Position numbers and translations under genes: made by a program
In this document: in pieces, positions 7,552 through 15,353 of the stretch
How positions within the stretch are numbered: the first letter of the stretch is position 1
Layout of the letters: each line of letters opens with the position of its first letter
Notes under the pieces: generated by a model
Seen by the model: the letters and a program-made list of their open reading frames with translations, nothing else
What the model was told of the DNA's origin: nothing
Database searches by the model: none
Origin: UBA8828 sp046315175
Lineage (GTDB): Bacteria > Verrucomicrobiota > Verrucomicrobiia > Opitutales > UBA953
Length of the DNA stretch: 27,170 nucleotides
Assembly: GCA_046315175.1 (NCBI GenBank)
Contig: JBKDBK010000064.1
Location: forward strand, 1-27,170
Reading direction: 5' to 3'

Positions 7552-10176
7552 GTGAGCAAAAAATCCCCAGCCAGGAAAACCGCCCCCGCCGCCGACGGCC
7601 CGGGCAAGACCCTCGTCATCGCCGAGAAACCCTCCGTCGCCGCCGACCTCGCCAAGGTCCTCAAGGTCCCCAAGAAGGGCGAGGTCTTCGAGGACGACCG
7701 CTGGGTCATCACCTCCGCCGTCGGCCACCTCGTCGAGCTCAAGGAGCCCCACGAGATCAACCCGGAGTGGAAGGGCTGGACCCTGAAGTCCCTCCCCATC
7801 CTGCCGCCGGAGTTCGACGGCCAGCTGCGCAAGGGCATCCTTCGCTGCCGCGAGGAGCGCGGCTCCTCCGAGCGCTTCCACCTGCTCAAGAAACAGCTCC
7901 AGCGCGAGGACGTCGCCGCCGTCGTCAACGCCTGCGACGCCGGACGCGAGGGCGAGCTCATCTTCCACATGATCACCACGCTGGCCGGCTCCAAGCTGCC
8001 GGAGCGGCGCCTGTGGCTGACCAGCATGACCCCGTCGGCGATCCGCGAGTCGTTCGACCGCCTGCTCGAGCCCTCCGAGAAGGCCGGCCTCCGGGCGTCG
8101 TCCATCTGCCGGTCGCAGTCGGACTGGATGGTCGGGCTCAACATGACCCGCTGCGCGACCAAGATGCTCGGCGGCTCCAAGATCTCCAAGGAGAGCGTCC
8201 ACCCCGTGGGCCGCGTCCAGACCCCGACCCTCATGCTCATCGTCCGCCGCGAGCACGAGATCCGCAACTTCGTCCCCCGCGCCTTCTGGAGGGTCGAGGC
8301 CGAGCTCCGCGTCGCCGCCGGCGCCTACCGCGGCGCCGCCCAGGTCCCCGGCGTCGAGGAGCGCAAGGAGGCCGAGCGCTTCTACGACGAGGCCCAGGCC
8401 CAGGCCGTCGCCGCCGCCGCCCGCGCCCTCGGCTCAGGCACGGTCAGCGACGAGCGCAAGCCCAAGAAGGAGAGCGCCCCGCGCCTCTTCGACCTCACCA
8501 CCCTCCAGCGCGAGGCCAACCGCCGCTTCGGCTTCGCCGCCAAGACCACCCTCGGGGCCGCCCAGGCCCTCTACGAGCGCCACAAGGCCCTCACCTACCC
8601 GCGCACCGACTCCAGCCACCTGCCCGAGGACTACGTCGCCACCGCCAAGGAGGTCCTCGCCTCCCTCGGCTCCGGCCACGCCGCCGGCGCCTTCGCCCGC
8701 GAGGCCCTCGGCCAAGGCTGGGTCGACCGCGCCGGCAAGCGGGTGTTCGACAACGCCAAGGTCAGCGACCACTTCGCCATCGTCCCCACCGGCACCATCC
8801 CCGACGGCCTGAGCGACGTCGAGGCCCGCATCTACGACCTCGTCGTCCGCCGCTTCGTCGCCGTCTTCTTCCCCATGGCGGAGTTCGAGGAGACCGTCCG
8901 CACCACCCAGGTCGGCCCCCACGCCTTCCGCACCACCGGCAAGGTCCTCGTCGTCGCCGGCTGGCGCGCCGTCTGGGGCCAGGAGGCCGACGCCGAGGAG
9001 GACCGCGACAAGGAGGGCTCCGCCAACCTGCCCGCCCTCGGCCCGGCCGACGGCACCCCCGCCAAGGCCAAGGTCGACTCGGTCGACGTCCGCCAGGACG
9101 CCACCAAGCCCCCCGCCCGCTACAACGAGGCCTCGCTGCTCGGCGCCATGGAGAACGCCGGCAAGCTCGTCGACGACGAGGCCCTCGCCGAGGCCATGAA
9201 GGAACGGGGCCTCGGCACCCCCGCCACCCGCGCCGCCACCATCGAGGGCCTCCTCCGCCAGACCTACATCGAGCGCCAGGGCAAGGAGCTCGTGCCCACC
9301 GCCAAGGCCTTCAAGCTGGAGAAGTTCCTCTCGGCCAACGAGCTCCTCCTCCTCGCCGACCCCCAGCTCACCGGCGAGTGGGAGCACAAGCTGCGCGAGA
9401 TGGAGCGCGGCAAGCTCAGCGCCGAGGCCTTCATGCGCGAGATCCACGCCACCGCCGCGCAGATGACGGGCCGGGTAAAGGAGAACCTCGACAAGCCGCT
9501 GATCGCGGAGGAGATCGAGGTCCTTTCGCCGGCCGGGACCAAGATGCTCCGCGACGACCGCGCCTACCGATCGGCGGAGACCGTCGTCCAAGGCAAGAAG
9601 ACCGTCGCCCACGTCCTCGTCTACCGCGAGCTCGGCGGCCGAGCCCTCGCCGAGACCGAGCTGGGCGAGCTGATCAAGAAGCGCCGCATCGGCCCCTTCC
9701 ACGACTTCAAGTCCCTCAAGTCCGGCCGCAACTACTCCGGCTATATCAAGCTCGAGGAGGTCAACGGCCAGCTCAAGGCCGCCCTCGACCTCCCGCCGCG
9801 CGACGGCGATCCCGACGGCGAGCCCTTCGACCCCTCCTGGCCCGTCCTCGGCGAATGCCCCGTCAGCGGCCTCCCCGTCGTCCAGACCCCGGCCGCCGGC
9901 TACCGCGTCTGCCCCGCCAAGACCCGCGAGGCCGGCGCCAAGAAGACCTTCAGCCTCAACGGCGTCATGCTCCAGTGCCCGATCAGCCCGGACGACATCC
10001 GGGACCTGCTCGGCCCCAAGGGACGCACCGCCGAGAAACGCTTCATCTCCAATCGCACCAAGCGCCCCTTCAACGCCTGGCTCGTCCCCGACAAGTCGCG
10101 CGGCTGGTGGTTCGCCTTCCCTCCCCGCAAGGCCAAGCCCGGCAAGGGCAAGCCCAAGGCGGACGAGGCGGAATAA
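7552..10176 (+). CDS. topB: DNA topoisomerase III (type IA)
   Basis: Type IA topoisomerase of 874 aa that passes single DNA strands and resolves recombination and replication intermediates. The Toprim domain has Glu25 (IAEKPSVA) and DAGREGE (129-135). CRSQSDWMVGLNMTR and HPVGRVQTPTL follow, and Tyr349 in LTYPRTDSSHLP is the catalytic tyrosine. LGTPATRA near 558 and the C-terminal modules IGPFHDFKSLKSGR and DIRDLLGPKGRTAEKRFISNRT are the C-terminal repeat type seen in many bacterial TopB proteins. A degenerate zinc-ribbon-like stretch near 764 reads CPVSG, with the second Cys replaced. GTG 7552 is the only sensible start; the Lys-rich N-terminus before Gly18 is an extension. Codon use equals that of its forward neighbours. 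Confidence 0.92.
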   Translation: MSKKSPARKTAPAADGPGKTLVIAEKPSVAADLAKVLKVPKKGEVFEDDRWVITSAVGHLVELKEPHEINPEWKGWTLKSLPILPPEFDGQLRKGILRCREERGSSERFHLLKKQLQREDVAAVVNACDAGREGELIFHMITTLAGSKLPERRLWLTSMTPSAIRESFDRLLEPSEKAGLRASSICRSQSDWMVGLNMTRCATKMLGGSKISKESVHPVGRVQTPTLMLIVRREHEIRNFVPRAFWRVEAELRVAAGAYRGAAQVPGVEERKEAERFYDEAQAQAVAAAARALGSGTVSDERKPKKESAPRLFDLTTLQREANRRFGFAAKTTLGAAQALYERHKALTYPRTDSSHLPEDYVATAKEVLASLGSGHAAGAFAREALGQGWVDRAGKRVFDNAKVSDHFAIVPTGTIPDGLSDVEARIYDLVVRRFVAVFFPMAEFEETVRTTQVGPHAFRTTGKVLVVAGWRAVWGQEADAEEDRDKEGSANLPALGPADGTPAKAKVDSVDVRQDATKPPARYNEASLLGAMENAGKLVDDEALAEAMKERGLGTPATRAATIEGLLRQTYIERQGKELVPTAKAFKLEKFLSANELLLLADPQLTGEWEHKLREMERGKLSAEAFMREIHATAAQMTGRVKENLDKPLIAEEIEVLSPAGTKMLRDDRAYRSAETVVQGKKTVAHVLVYRELGGRALAETELGELIKKRRIGPFHDFKSLKSGRNYSGYIKLEEVNGQLKAALDLPPRDGDPDGEPFDPSWPVLGECPVSGLPVVQTPAAGYRVCPAKTREAGAKKTFSLNGVMLQCPISPDDIRDLLGPKGRTAEKRFISNRTKRPFNAWLVPDKSRGWWFAFPPRKAKPGKGKPKADEAE

Positions 10177-10180
10177 GGCC

Positions 10181-10233
10181 AAAGGCAGGAAGCGAAGGAT
10201 TCGGAAGGGTGAGGACAGCGTAGGCTTTGTCCT
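10181..10233 (-). repeat. Reverse-oriented 9-mer-like remnants and small hairpin after topB
   Basis: Read on the minus strand, 10181-10225 holds degraded units of the same pyrimidine-rich 9-mer: CCTACGCTG, CCTTCGCTT and CCTGCCTTT. AGGATTC at 10196-10202 is complementary to GAATCCT at 10284-10290, just before the forward array. AGGACA (10212-10217) and TGTCCT (10228-10233) form a 6-bp hairpin with a 10-nt loop. There is no T-tract, so it is not a classical intrinsic terminator. The spacer from here to 10296 shows nothing else recognisable. Confidence 0.5.
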
Positions 10234-10296
10234 GTCTGTCCCATCCTTCCCATCCGGCTACCTGTCGCCCTTCCGGCCCCTCGGAATCCTCCTCCT

Positions 10297-10460
10297 CCTC
10301 CGCCTCCTTCGCATCCTTCGTATCCTACGTATCCTACGCCTCCTTTAGCCCCCGAGCCATCGAGCCATTTCCCGCTCCCTTCTAGCACCGCTAACCCCGC
10401 TAACCCCGCTATCGAGCCAACGAGCCAACGAGCTAGCGAGCTAAAGAGCCATAATCCCGT
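10297..10460 (+). repeat. Composite intergenic repeat, copy B1 (5' part)
   Basis: The same module order as copy A: five 9-mers of type CCTACGCCT at 10297-10341, the CCTTTAGCC variant at 10342-10350, the 20-bp block identical to 141-160 at 10365-10384, 9-nt ACCGCTAAC-like units at about 10385-10412, and 8-nt CGAGCCAA-like units ending in the 33-bp block 10421-10453, identical to 197-229. It then stops after ATAATCCCGTGC. The CCCCTGTG module and terminal hairpin are missing here and occur only in the following copy B2. From 10470 to 10531 there is a C-rich polypyrimidine stretch without further structure. Confidence 0.85.
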
Positions 10461-10531
10461 GCACTTTGGCGCAAGCCCGCGGCCCCGCCGCCGCCCCCTC
10501 CCCCTCCGCCCCCCCTCCTCCTCCTCCGCCC

Positions 10532-10689
10532 CCTCCGCCTCCTACGCCTCCATTAGCCAACGAGCCCCCGAGCCAACGAGCTAGCGAGCTAAAGAGCCAT
10601 AATCCCGTGCCCCCGTGCACCGGCTTCTCTGTCCGTGCCCCTGTTCCCCTGTTCCCCTGATATCCTTTCCCCGCGGCGCCTTGCGCCGC
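10532..10689 (+). repeat. Composite intergenic repeat, copy B2 (3' part with hairpin)
   Basis: Two 9-mers (10532-10549) and the variant CCATTAGCC (10550-10558) are followed directly by the 8-nt module, including the 33-bp block 10569-10601 (identical to 197-229 and 10421-10453). CCCCTGTT units follow at about 10637-10660, and then the terminal hairpin GCGGCGC/GCGCCGC at 10673-10689 with loop CTT. The ACCGCTAAC module and the 20-bp block present in A and B1 are absent. The hairpin ends 3 bp from the stop of the minus-strand gene 10693-11478, where it might stabilise or end that mRNA, although no T-tract follows. Confidence 0.85.
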
Positions 10690-10692
10690 CGC

Positions 10693-11478
10693 TCACCGCA
10701 CCCACCACTCCGCCTCTTCCCAATCCTGCCGCGGGATCCGGAGCGCCGGCGGCAATCCCAGCTCGGACTCCAGCCGACGCAGGAAGCCGAGCTCGGTCGG
10801 CGAGCCGTCGCGCTGGCGCGAGAGCTCCCGCTGCCAAACCTCGCGCAGGTAGGCGTAGGCCTCGCGCGCCTGGCCCGCATCCTTGAGCAGGCGTCCCACG
10901 AAGTAGGCGCAGTACCACGGCGCCGGCGGCGTCTCGTGGGCTCGGCGGTAATAGGCGGCCGCGAGCAGCGGCTCGCCCAGTTTGGTCTCCGCCAGGTAGC
11001 CTCCCAGCACGAGCAGGGCGGAGGGACGCCGGGCCACCGGCACGCCCTCCTCGATACCCTCCAGGGCCTTGCGGGCGAACCGGCGGAAGGCGGCCTGCTG
11101 GTCGGCCTGCGACACCTTGAGGTAGCCGCCCCGGGCGCGGATCTCCCAGTGCGCCATGTCCAGCCCGACCATGTTGGCGCGGTTCTCCCAGAACGCCGTG
11201 GCGTGCGGGTCGAGCAGGCAGGCCAGGCGCAGCAGGGCCTCGCAGCCGCGGTCGCGCCGCTCCCACTTCACATACGCGCGGATCCAGGTGAGGTCGGCGA
11301 GCAGCGGGCGGAACCCGCCGAGCACGCCGAGCAACGCCCCCTGCCCCGCCGTCAGCTCAAGGTCGGCCCGCCTCAGCTCCGGCACCGCCGAGCGCGCCCG
11401 CGACCACGCCCGCTCGGCGGCCTCGCCCGCCCCGAGGGCCAGCGCAAGGACGACCAGGATGCCGGCGCGCGCGCCCAT
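10693..11478 (-). CDS. Uncharacterised TPR-like protein of an ABC-2 transporter operon
   Basis: A 261-aa protein I cannot assign to a named family. Residues 1-22 form a hydrophobic signal or anchor helix, so most of it should lie outside the cytoplasm. The rest is helical: a PLLADLTWIRAYVKWE stretch near 58-73 followed by paired helices of tetratricopeptide character (LLRLACLLDPHATAFWENRANM, ALLVLGGYLAE, AAYYRRAHETPP, VGRLLKDAGQ). It is last in the acyP-ATPase-permease-TPR run, 3 bp after the permease stop, with a GGAG Shine-Dalgarno 9 bp before ATG 11478. A role in assembling or assisting the exporter is likely by position only. Codons are less strictly C-ending than in forward genes. Confidence 0.65.
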   Translation of the reverse strand: MGARAGILVVLALALGAGEAAERAWSRARSAVPELRRADLELTAGQGALLGVLGGFRPLLADLTWIRAYVKWERRDRGCEALLRLACLLDPHATAFWENRANMVGLDMAHWEIRARGGYLKVSQADQQAAFRRFARKALEGIEEGVPVARRPSALLVLGGYLAETKLGEPLLAAAYYRRAHETPPAPWYCAYFVGRLLKDAGQAREAYAYLREVWQRELSRQRDGSPTELGFLRRLESELGLPPALRIPRQDWEEAEWWVR

Positions 11479-11481
11479 CGG

Positions 11482-12306
11482 TCAGATCTCCCTCCGGCGG
11501 AAGGCCAGCCAACCCAGGACAAGGAAGAGCAGCAGGTAGGCCGCCCCGGCCAACAGGAGCGCGGGCACCGTGCCCGCCTCGACCGTGCCGGGCGCGAGGA
11601 CCAGCGCCTCGCCGATGTTGAAGCCCTGCAGGTTGGGGAAGAGGCGGGTCGACATCCAGAGGACGGATTTCAGCACGGCGCCGTGGTCCGGACGCTGCAG
11701 CGCCTCCTGCGCGACCCAGATCAGCTGCCCCGCCAGGACGGCCATCGCCCCGACCACCACCGTGTAAAGGAAGGTGCGGGCGAGCGCCCCGAGCATCAGC
11801 GTCATCGCCGCCACCACGCCGAGCCGCACCACCTGCAGCAGCGCATGCGCGGCGAGCCCCGGGAAACTCAGCTCAGGAGGGGCCAGGTCGAGGCGGGCGG
11901 CCCTCGCCGCGACCTCCGGCTCGCGCAACGCGAGGATCGCGCCGATCAGGGCCGCCACGGCGACCGCGAAGACCGCGAGCACCGCCCAGGCTCCGAGGAA
12001 CTTGCCGAGCAGGAACTCCGCCCGGCCCACCGGCTTGGCCAGCAGCGTCAGCGCCGTGCGGTTGTCCAGCTCCGCGTACAGCAGCTGGGCGGGAAGCACG
12101 ACGGCCAGGACGGAGCCCAGCAGGAGCATCACCCCGAAGCCGAGGTCGGCCAGGAACTTCAGCTCCTGGTTGCCGAAGTCGATCGCCTTGAGCGGCAGCG
12201 AGGCGAGCGTCAGCGCCAGGGCGAGCACGAGGAGGAAACCGAAGAAGCGCTGGCGCAGCGCCTCCAGGAAGGTCACGCGGGCGATGGGAAGGATGCGGGC
12301 GAACAT
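11482..12306 (-). CDS. ABC-2 type transporter permease
   Basis: An integral membrane protein of 274 aa with about six hydrophobic helices, the first near residues 18-35 after FLEALRQRFFGF, a common opening of ABC-2 permeases. AELDNRTALTLLAKPVGRAEFLLGKF at about 80-105 is the characteristic amphipathic/coupling region of this class (TALTLLxKPVxR). ATG 12306 is selected because the longer open frame upstream is antisense-like, Arg/Pro-rich and overlaps the ATPase gene. It lies 11 bp after the ATPase stop and should pair with that subunit to export an unknown substrate. The large loop between helices 4 and 5 carries a hydrophilic stretch rich in Arg and Glu. Confidence 0.85.
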   Translation of the reverse strand: MFARILPIARVTFLEALRQRFFGFLLVLALALTLASLPLKAIDFGNQELKFLADLGFGVMLLLGSVLAVVLPAQLLYAELDNRTALTLLAKPVGRAEFLLGKFLGAWAVLAVFAVAVAALIGAILALREPEVAARAARLDLAPPELSFPGLAAHALLQVVRLGVVAAMTLMLGALARTFLYTVVVGAMAVLAGQLIWVAQEALQRPDHGAVLKSVLWMSTRLFPNLQGFNIGEALVLAPGTVEAGTVPALLLAGAAYLLLFLVLGWLAFRRREI

Positions 12307-12317
12307 GGAGGGGCGGC

Positions 12318-13172
12318 TCAGTCGCGGCTGCCGCTGACCATGCGGCGGAACAGGTCCTCGAGGGATTGGCGCGGGTGGTCGACGCCCACCACGCGGGCCC
12401 CGGCCGCGGCCAGCGCGGCCTCGGCCGCCTCGCGCGCCGCGGGGCTCAGGTTCTCGACCGTGATCTGGTGGCGGTCGCGTCGGGCGAGCACCTCGTCCAG
12501 CCGCCCCTCGAGCACCAGGCGGCCGCGATCCATGATGGCGACCCGGTCGCAGACCTCCTCGACCTGGCCGAGCAGGTGGGAGCACAGCACGACGGTCCTG
12601 CCCTCGTCGCGCATGCGGCGGATCATCCGGCCGATGGCGCCCGAGCCCACCGGGTCGACCCCCGCCGTCGGCTCGTCGAGGATGACCAGCTCCGGGTCGT
12701 GCACCACCGCCTGGGCGAGGCCGATGCGCTGGAGCATGCCCTTCGAGTACGTGCCGACGGGGCGCGCCCCGGCTTCCGTCATGTCGGCCAAGGCCAGCGC
12801 CCGCTCCACCGCCTCGCCGATCCGGCCGGCGGGCACCCCGCTCAGCTGGGCGCAGTAGCGGACCAGCTCGCGGCCGGAAAGGAAGCGGTGGAAGTAGGGC
12901 GCCTCGGGAAGGAAGCCCACGCGCGCCCGCGCGCCCGCCGAGGCCGTCGCGTCGCCCAGCAGGGTGAACGAGCCCGCGGTGGGCGCGACCAGCCCGAGGA
13001 CGATCTTGAGGGTCGTGCTCTTGCCGCAGCCGTTCGGGCCGAGCAGGCCGTAGACCTGGCCGCGGGGAATGCTCAGCGTCAGGTTGTCGACCGCCCGGAG
13101 CTTCAGCCCGCGCAGGCCGACCCGGAAGTCCTTCGTCAATCCCTCGACCGTGATGGCAGGTGTCGTCGTCAT
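12318..13172 (-). CDS. ABC transporter ATP-binding protein (ABC-2 exporter)
   Basis: The nucleotide-binding subunit of 284 aa, cytoplasmic. Walker A GPNGCGKST is at 45-53, the Q-loop region FLPEAPYF near 87-94, signature YSKGMLQRI at 142-150, Walker B LVILDEP at 162-168 and the H-loop His near 199. The order and the C-terminal accessory region (about 215-284) match drug/NatA-type exporters. ATG 13172 starts the protein as MTTTPAITVEGLTKDF; an in-frame upstream ATG at 13250 would overlap the acylphosphatase gene and gives an unlikely Pro/Arg-rich leader. It follows acyP by 7 bp and precedes its permease by 11 bp. Substrate unknown. Confidence 0.92.
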   Translation of the reverse strand: MTTTPAITVEGLTKDFRVGLRGLKLRAVDNLTLSIPRGQVYGLLGPNGCGKSTTLKIVLGLVAPTAGSFTLLGDATASAGARARVGFLPEAPYFHRFLSGRELVRYCAQLSGVPAGRIGEAVERALALADMTEAGARPVGTYSKGMLQRIGLAQAVVHDPELVILDEPTAGVDPVGSGAIGRMIRRMRDEGRTVVLCSHLLGQVEEVCDRVAIMDRGRLVLEGRLDEVLARRDRHQITVENLSPAAREAAEAALAAAGARVVGVDHPRQSLEDLFRRMVSGSRD

Positions 13173-13179
13173 GGGCGGT

Positions 13180-13461
13180 TCAGGTGCGAATCTCGAAGCG
13201 CGGGCAGGTGCGGAGCCCGACAAACGCCCGGGTCTCGACGCCGCGGACATGCCCCTCGAGCCGCTCGGCGATGGCGGCGAGGAAGGCCTCGTTTTCCCGC
13301 TCCGAGCCCTCGGCGTGGACCCAGACCCGCCCGTCCGGCAGGTTCTGGACGAAGCCCGTCACCTCGAAGCCCCGGGCCACCGCCAGGACCTCGGCCCGGA
13401 AGCCGACACCCTGGACCCGGCCGCTATACCAGGCATCGCAATGGGAGACATGGGTTGACAT
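13180..13461 (-). CDS. acyP: Acylphosphatase
   Basis: A small cytosolic enzyme (93 aa) that hydrolyses acyl phosphates such as carbamoyl phosphate and 1,3-bisphosphoglycerate. The signature GRVQGVGFRAEV (14-25) holds the phosphate-binding loop and catalytic Arg22, and GFVQNLPDGRVWVHAEG (36-52) holds the conserved Asn40. Length is exactly that of the family. ATG 13461 has a GAGG directly upstream. It is first in the minus-strand run, 7 bp before the ABC ATPase gene. Enzyme and transporter may merely share a promoter; no functional link is known to me. Confidence 0.93.
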   Translation of the reverse strand: MSTHVSHCDAWYSGRVQGVGFRAEVLAVARGFEVTGFVQNLPDGRVWVHAEGSERENEAFLAAIAERLEGHVRGVETRAFVGLRTCPRFEIRT

Positions 13462-13518
13462 CCTCGGTGGTCCCCCGAGATTGATGGGGTTGCCGACCCC
13501 CCTTCAACCGCAAACGCC
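13462..13518. promoter_or_regulatory. Divergent acyP/tatA spacer with two small inverted repeats
   Basis: Fifty-seven bases must hold both promoters. CTCGG (13463-13467) pairs with CCGAG (13475-13479), and GGGGT (13486-13490) with ACCCC (13496-13500). No clear -10/-35 pair was found for either gene. The inverted repeats are short and could arise by chance at this GC content. Confidence 0.25.
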
Positions 13519-13806
13519 ATGACCCTCCCCCTCGCAGTCCTCGACGGCCCCGTCCTCTGGCTGATCCTCGCCCTCGCCATCCTGCTCTTCGGCGGCTCCA
13601 AGCTGCCCGAGCTCGCCCGCGGCCTCGGCAAGGCCAAGCGCGAGTTCAAGAAGGCCTCCGAGGAGGTCGAGGACGAGGTCCGCTCCGCGGTCGAGGAGGA
13701 TGACCGCCGCAAGGCCCGCCTCCAGCAGATCGAGGAGGAGGAGCGCGCCCGCATCCGCGCCCGCCTCGAGGCCGAGTCCCGCAAGGACGACGGCAAGCAG
13801 AACTGA
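13519..13806 (+). CDS. tatA: Sec-independent translocase component TatA/TatE
   Basis: A single-span membrane protein (95 aa) forming the pore-like oligomer for folded, twin-arginine substrates. A helix at about 10-25 is followed by the FGGSKLPELARGLGKAKREFKKA hinge and amphipathic helix (about 25-47), the hallmark of TatA. A highly charged Glu/Arg/Lys tail with coiled-coil character runs from 48 to the end. No tatB or tatC is in the window. It starts at ATG 13519, with no Shine-Dalgarno. It is divergent from acyP and 15 bp before ribE, so it may be co-transcribed with ribE and lipA. Confidence 0.9.
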   Translation: MTLPLAVLDGPVLWLILALAILLFGGSKLPELARGLGKAKREFKKASEEVEDEVRSAVEEDDRRKARLQQIEEEERARIRARLEAESRKDDGKQN

Positions 13807-13820
13807 GCGCCTCCCGGCGC
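13807..13820 (+). promoter_or_regulatory. GC hairpin filling the tatA-ribE spacer
   Basis: GCGCC (13807-13811) and GGCGC (13816-13820) form a 5-bp all-GC stem with a TCCC loop. It occupies almost the whole gap between the tatA stop and ribE ATG 13822, where a ribosome would bind. It could damp ribE translation. It does not look like an FMN riboswitch, which is far larger, and may be chance. Confidence 0.3.
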
Positions 13821-13821
13821 C

Positions 13822-14409
13822 ATGTTCACCGGCCTGGTCGAGACCACGGGCGCCGTCGTCGCCCTTGACCCCACGTCGGCCGGCGGCGTCCGCCTGACCG
13901 CCCGCTCCCCCCTCTACCGCGGCTGCGCCGTCGGCGACAGCGTCGCCCACAACGGCTGCTGCCTGACCGTCGCCGCGCTCGAGGGCGACACCGCCGCCTT
14001 CGACCTCCTCGCCGAGACCCTCCGCTGCACCAACCTCGGCGACCTCCGCCCCGGCCACGCCGTCAACCTCGAGCGCAGCCTCCTCCCCACCACCCGCCTG
14101 GGCGGGCACTTCGTCACGGGTCACGTCGACACCACCGGCCTCGTCCGCCGGCTCGAGCCCCGCGGCGCCGACCGCCTCCTCGAGATCGAGGCCCCGGCCG
14201 ACTTCCTCCGCCTCGTCGTCCCCAAGGGCTGCGTCGCCGTCGACGGCATCTCCCTCACCGTCGGCGAGGTCTCCCCCTCCGGCTTCGTCCTCTGGATCAT
14301 CCCCCACACGCTCGCCGCCACCAACCTCGGCGCCCGGCGCCCCGGGGACCGGGTCAACCTCGAGTCCGACCTCCTCGCCAAGTACGCCGCCAAGCTGCTC
14401 GGGCGCTGA
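13822..14409 (+). CDS. ribE: Riboflavin synthase, alpha chain
   Basis: Catalyses the dismutation of two 6,7-dimethyl-8-ribityllumazine molecules to riboflavin. The protein (195 aa) starts with the invariant MFTGLVE and has two lumazine-binding barrels: one with NGCCLTV at 44-50, the other starting at GGHFVTGHVDTTG (94-106) and holding VDGISLTV (140-147). It ends in the trimerising helix ESDLLAKYAAKLL. First-barrel His43 stands where V is common. Length is typical. It lies after tatA and before lipA (58-bp gap); no other riboflavin gene is present. No Shine-Dalgarno precedes ATG 13822. Confidence 0.95.
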   Translation: MFTGLVETTGAVVALDPTSAGGVRLTARSPLYRGCAVGDSVAHNGCCLTVAALEGDTAAFDLLAETLRCTNLGDLRPGHAVNLERSLLPTTRLGGHFVTGHVDTTGLVRRLEPRGADRLLEIEAPADFLRLVVPKGCVAVDGISLTVGEVSPSGFVLWIIPHTLAATNLGARRPGDRVNLESDLLAKYAAKLLGR

Positions 14410-14467
14410 GGCCCTCACCCCGACCCAAATCAGTTGAAAAAACGGGGCGGGCCGCCACCGTGTCGGG

Positions 14468-15349
<882 letters not shown>

Positions 15350-15353
15350 GCCC

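Noticed and set aside
10466..10660. Small forward frame with a poly-proline run in the topB/ABC spacer
   Set aside because: It is the translation of the C-rich tract and of repeat copy B2, with no Shine-Dalgarno and no protein-like character.
13807..14467. FMN riboswitch or other large leader RNA around ribE/lipA
   Set aside because: The gaps are 15 and 58 bp, too short, and no conserved aptamer sequence was seen.
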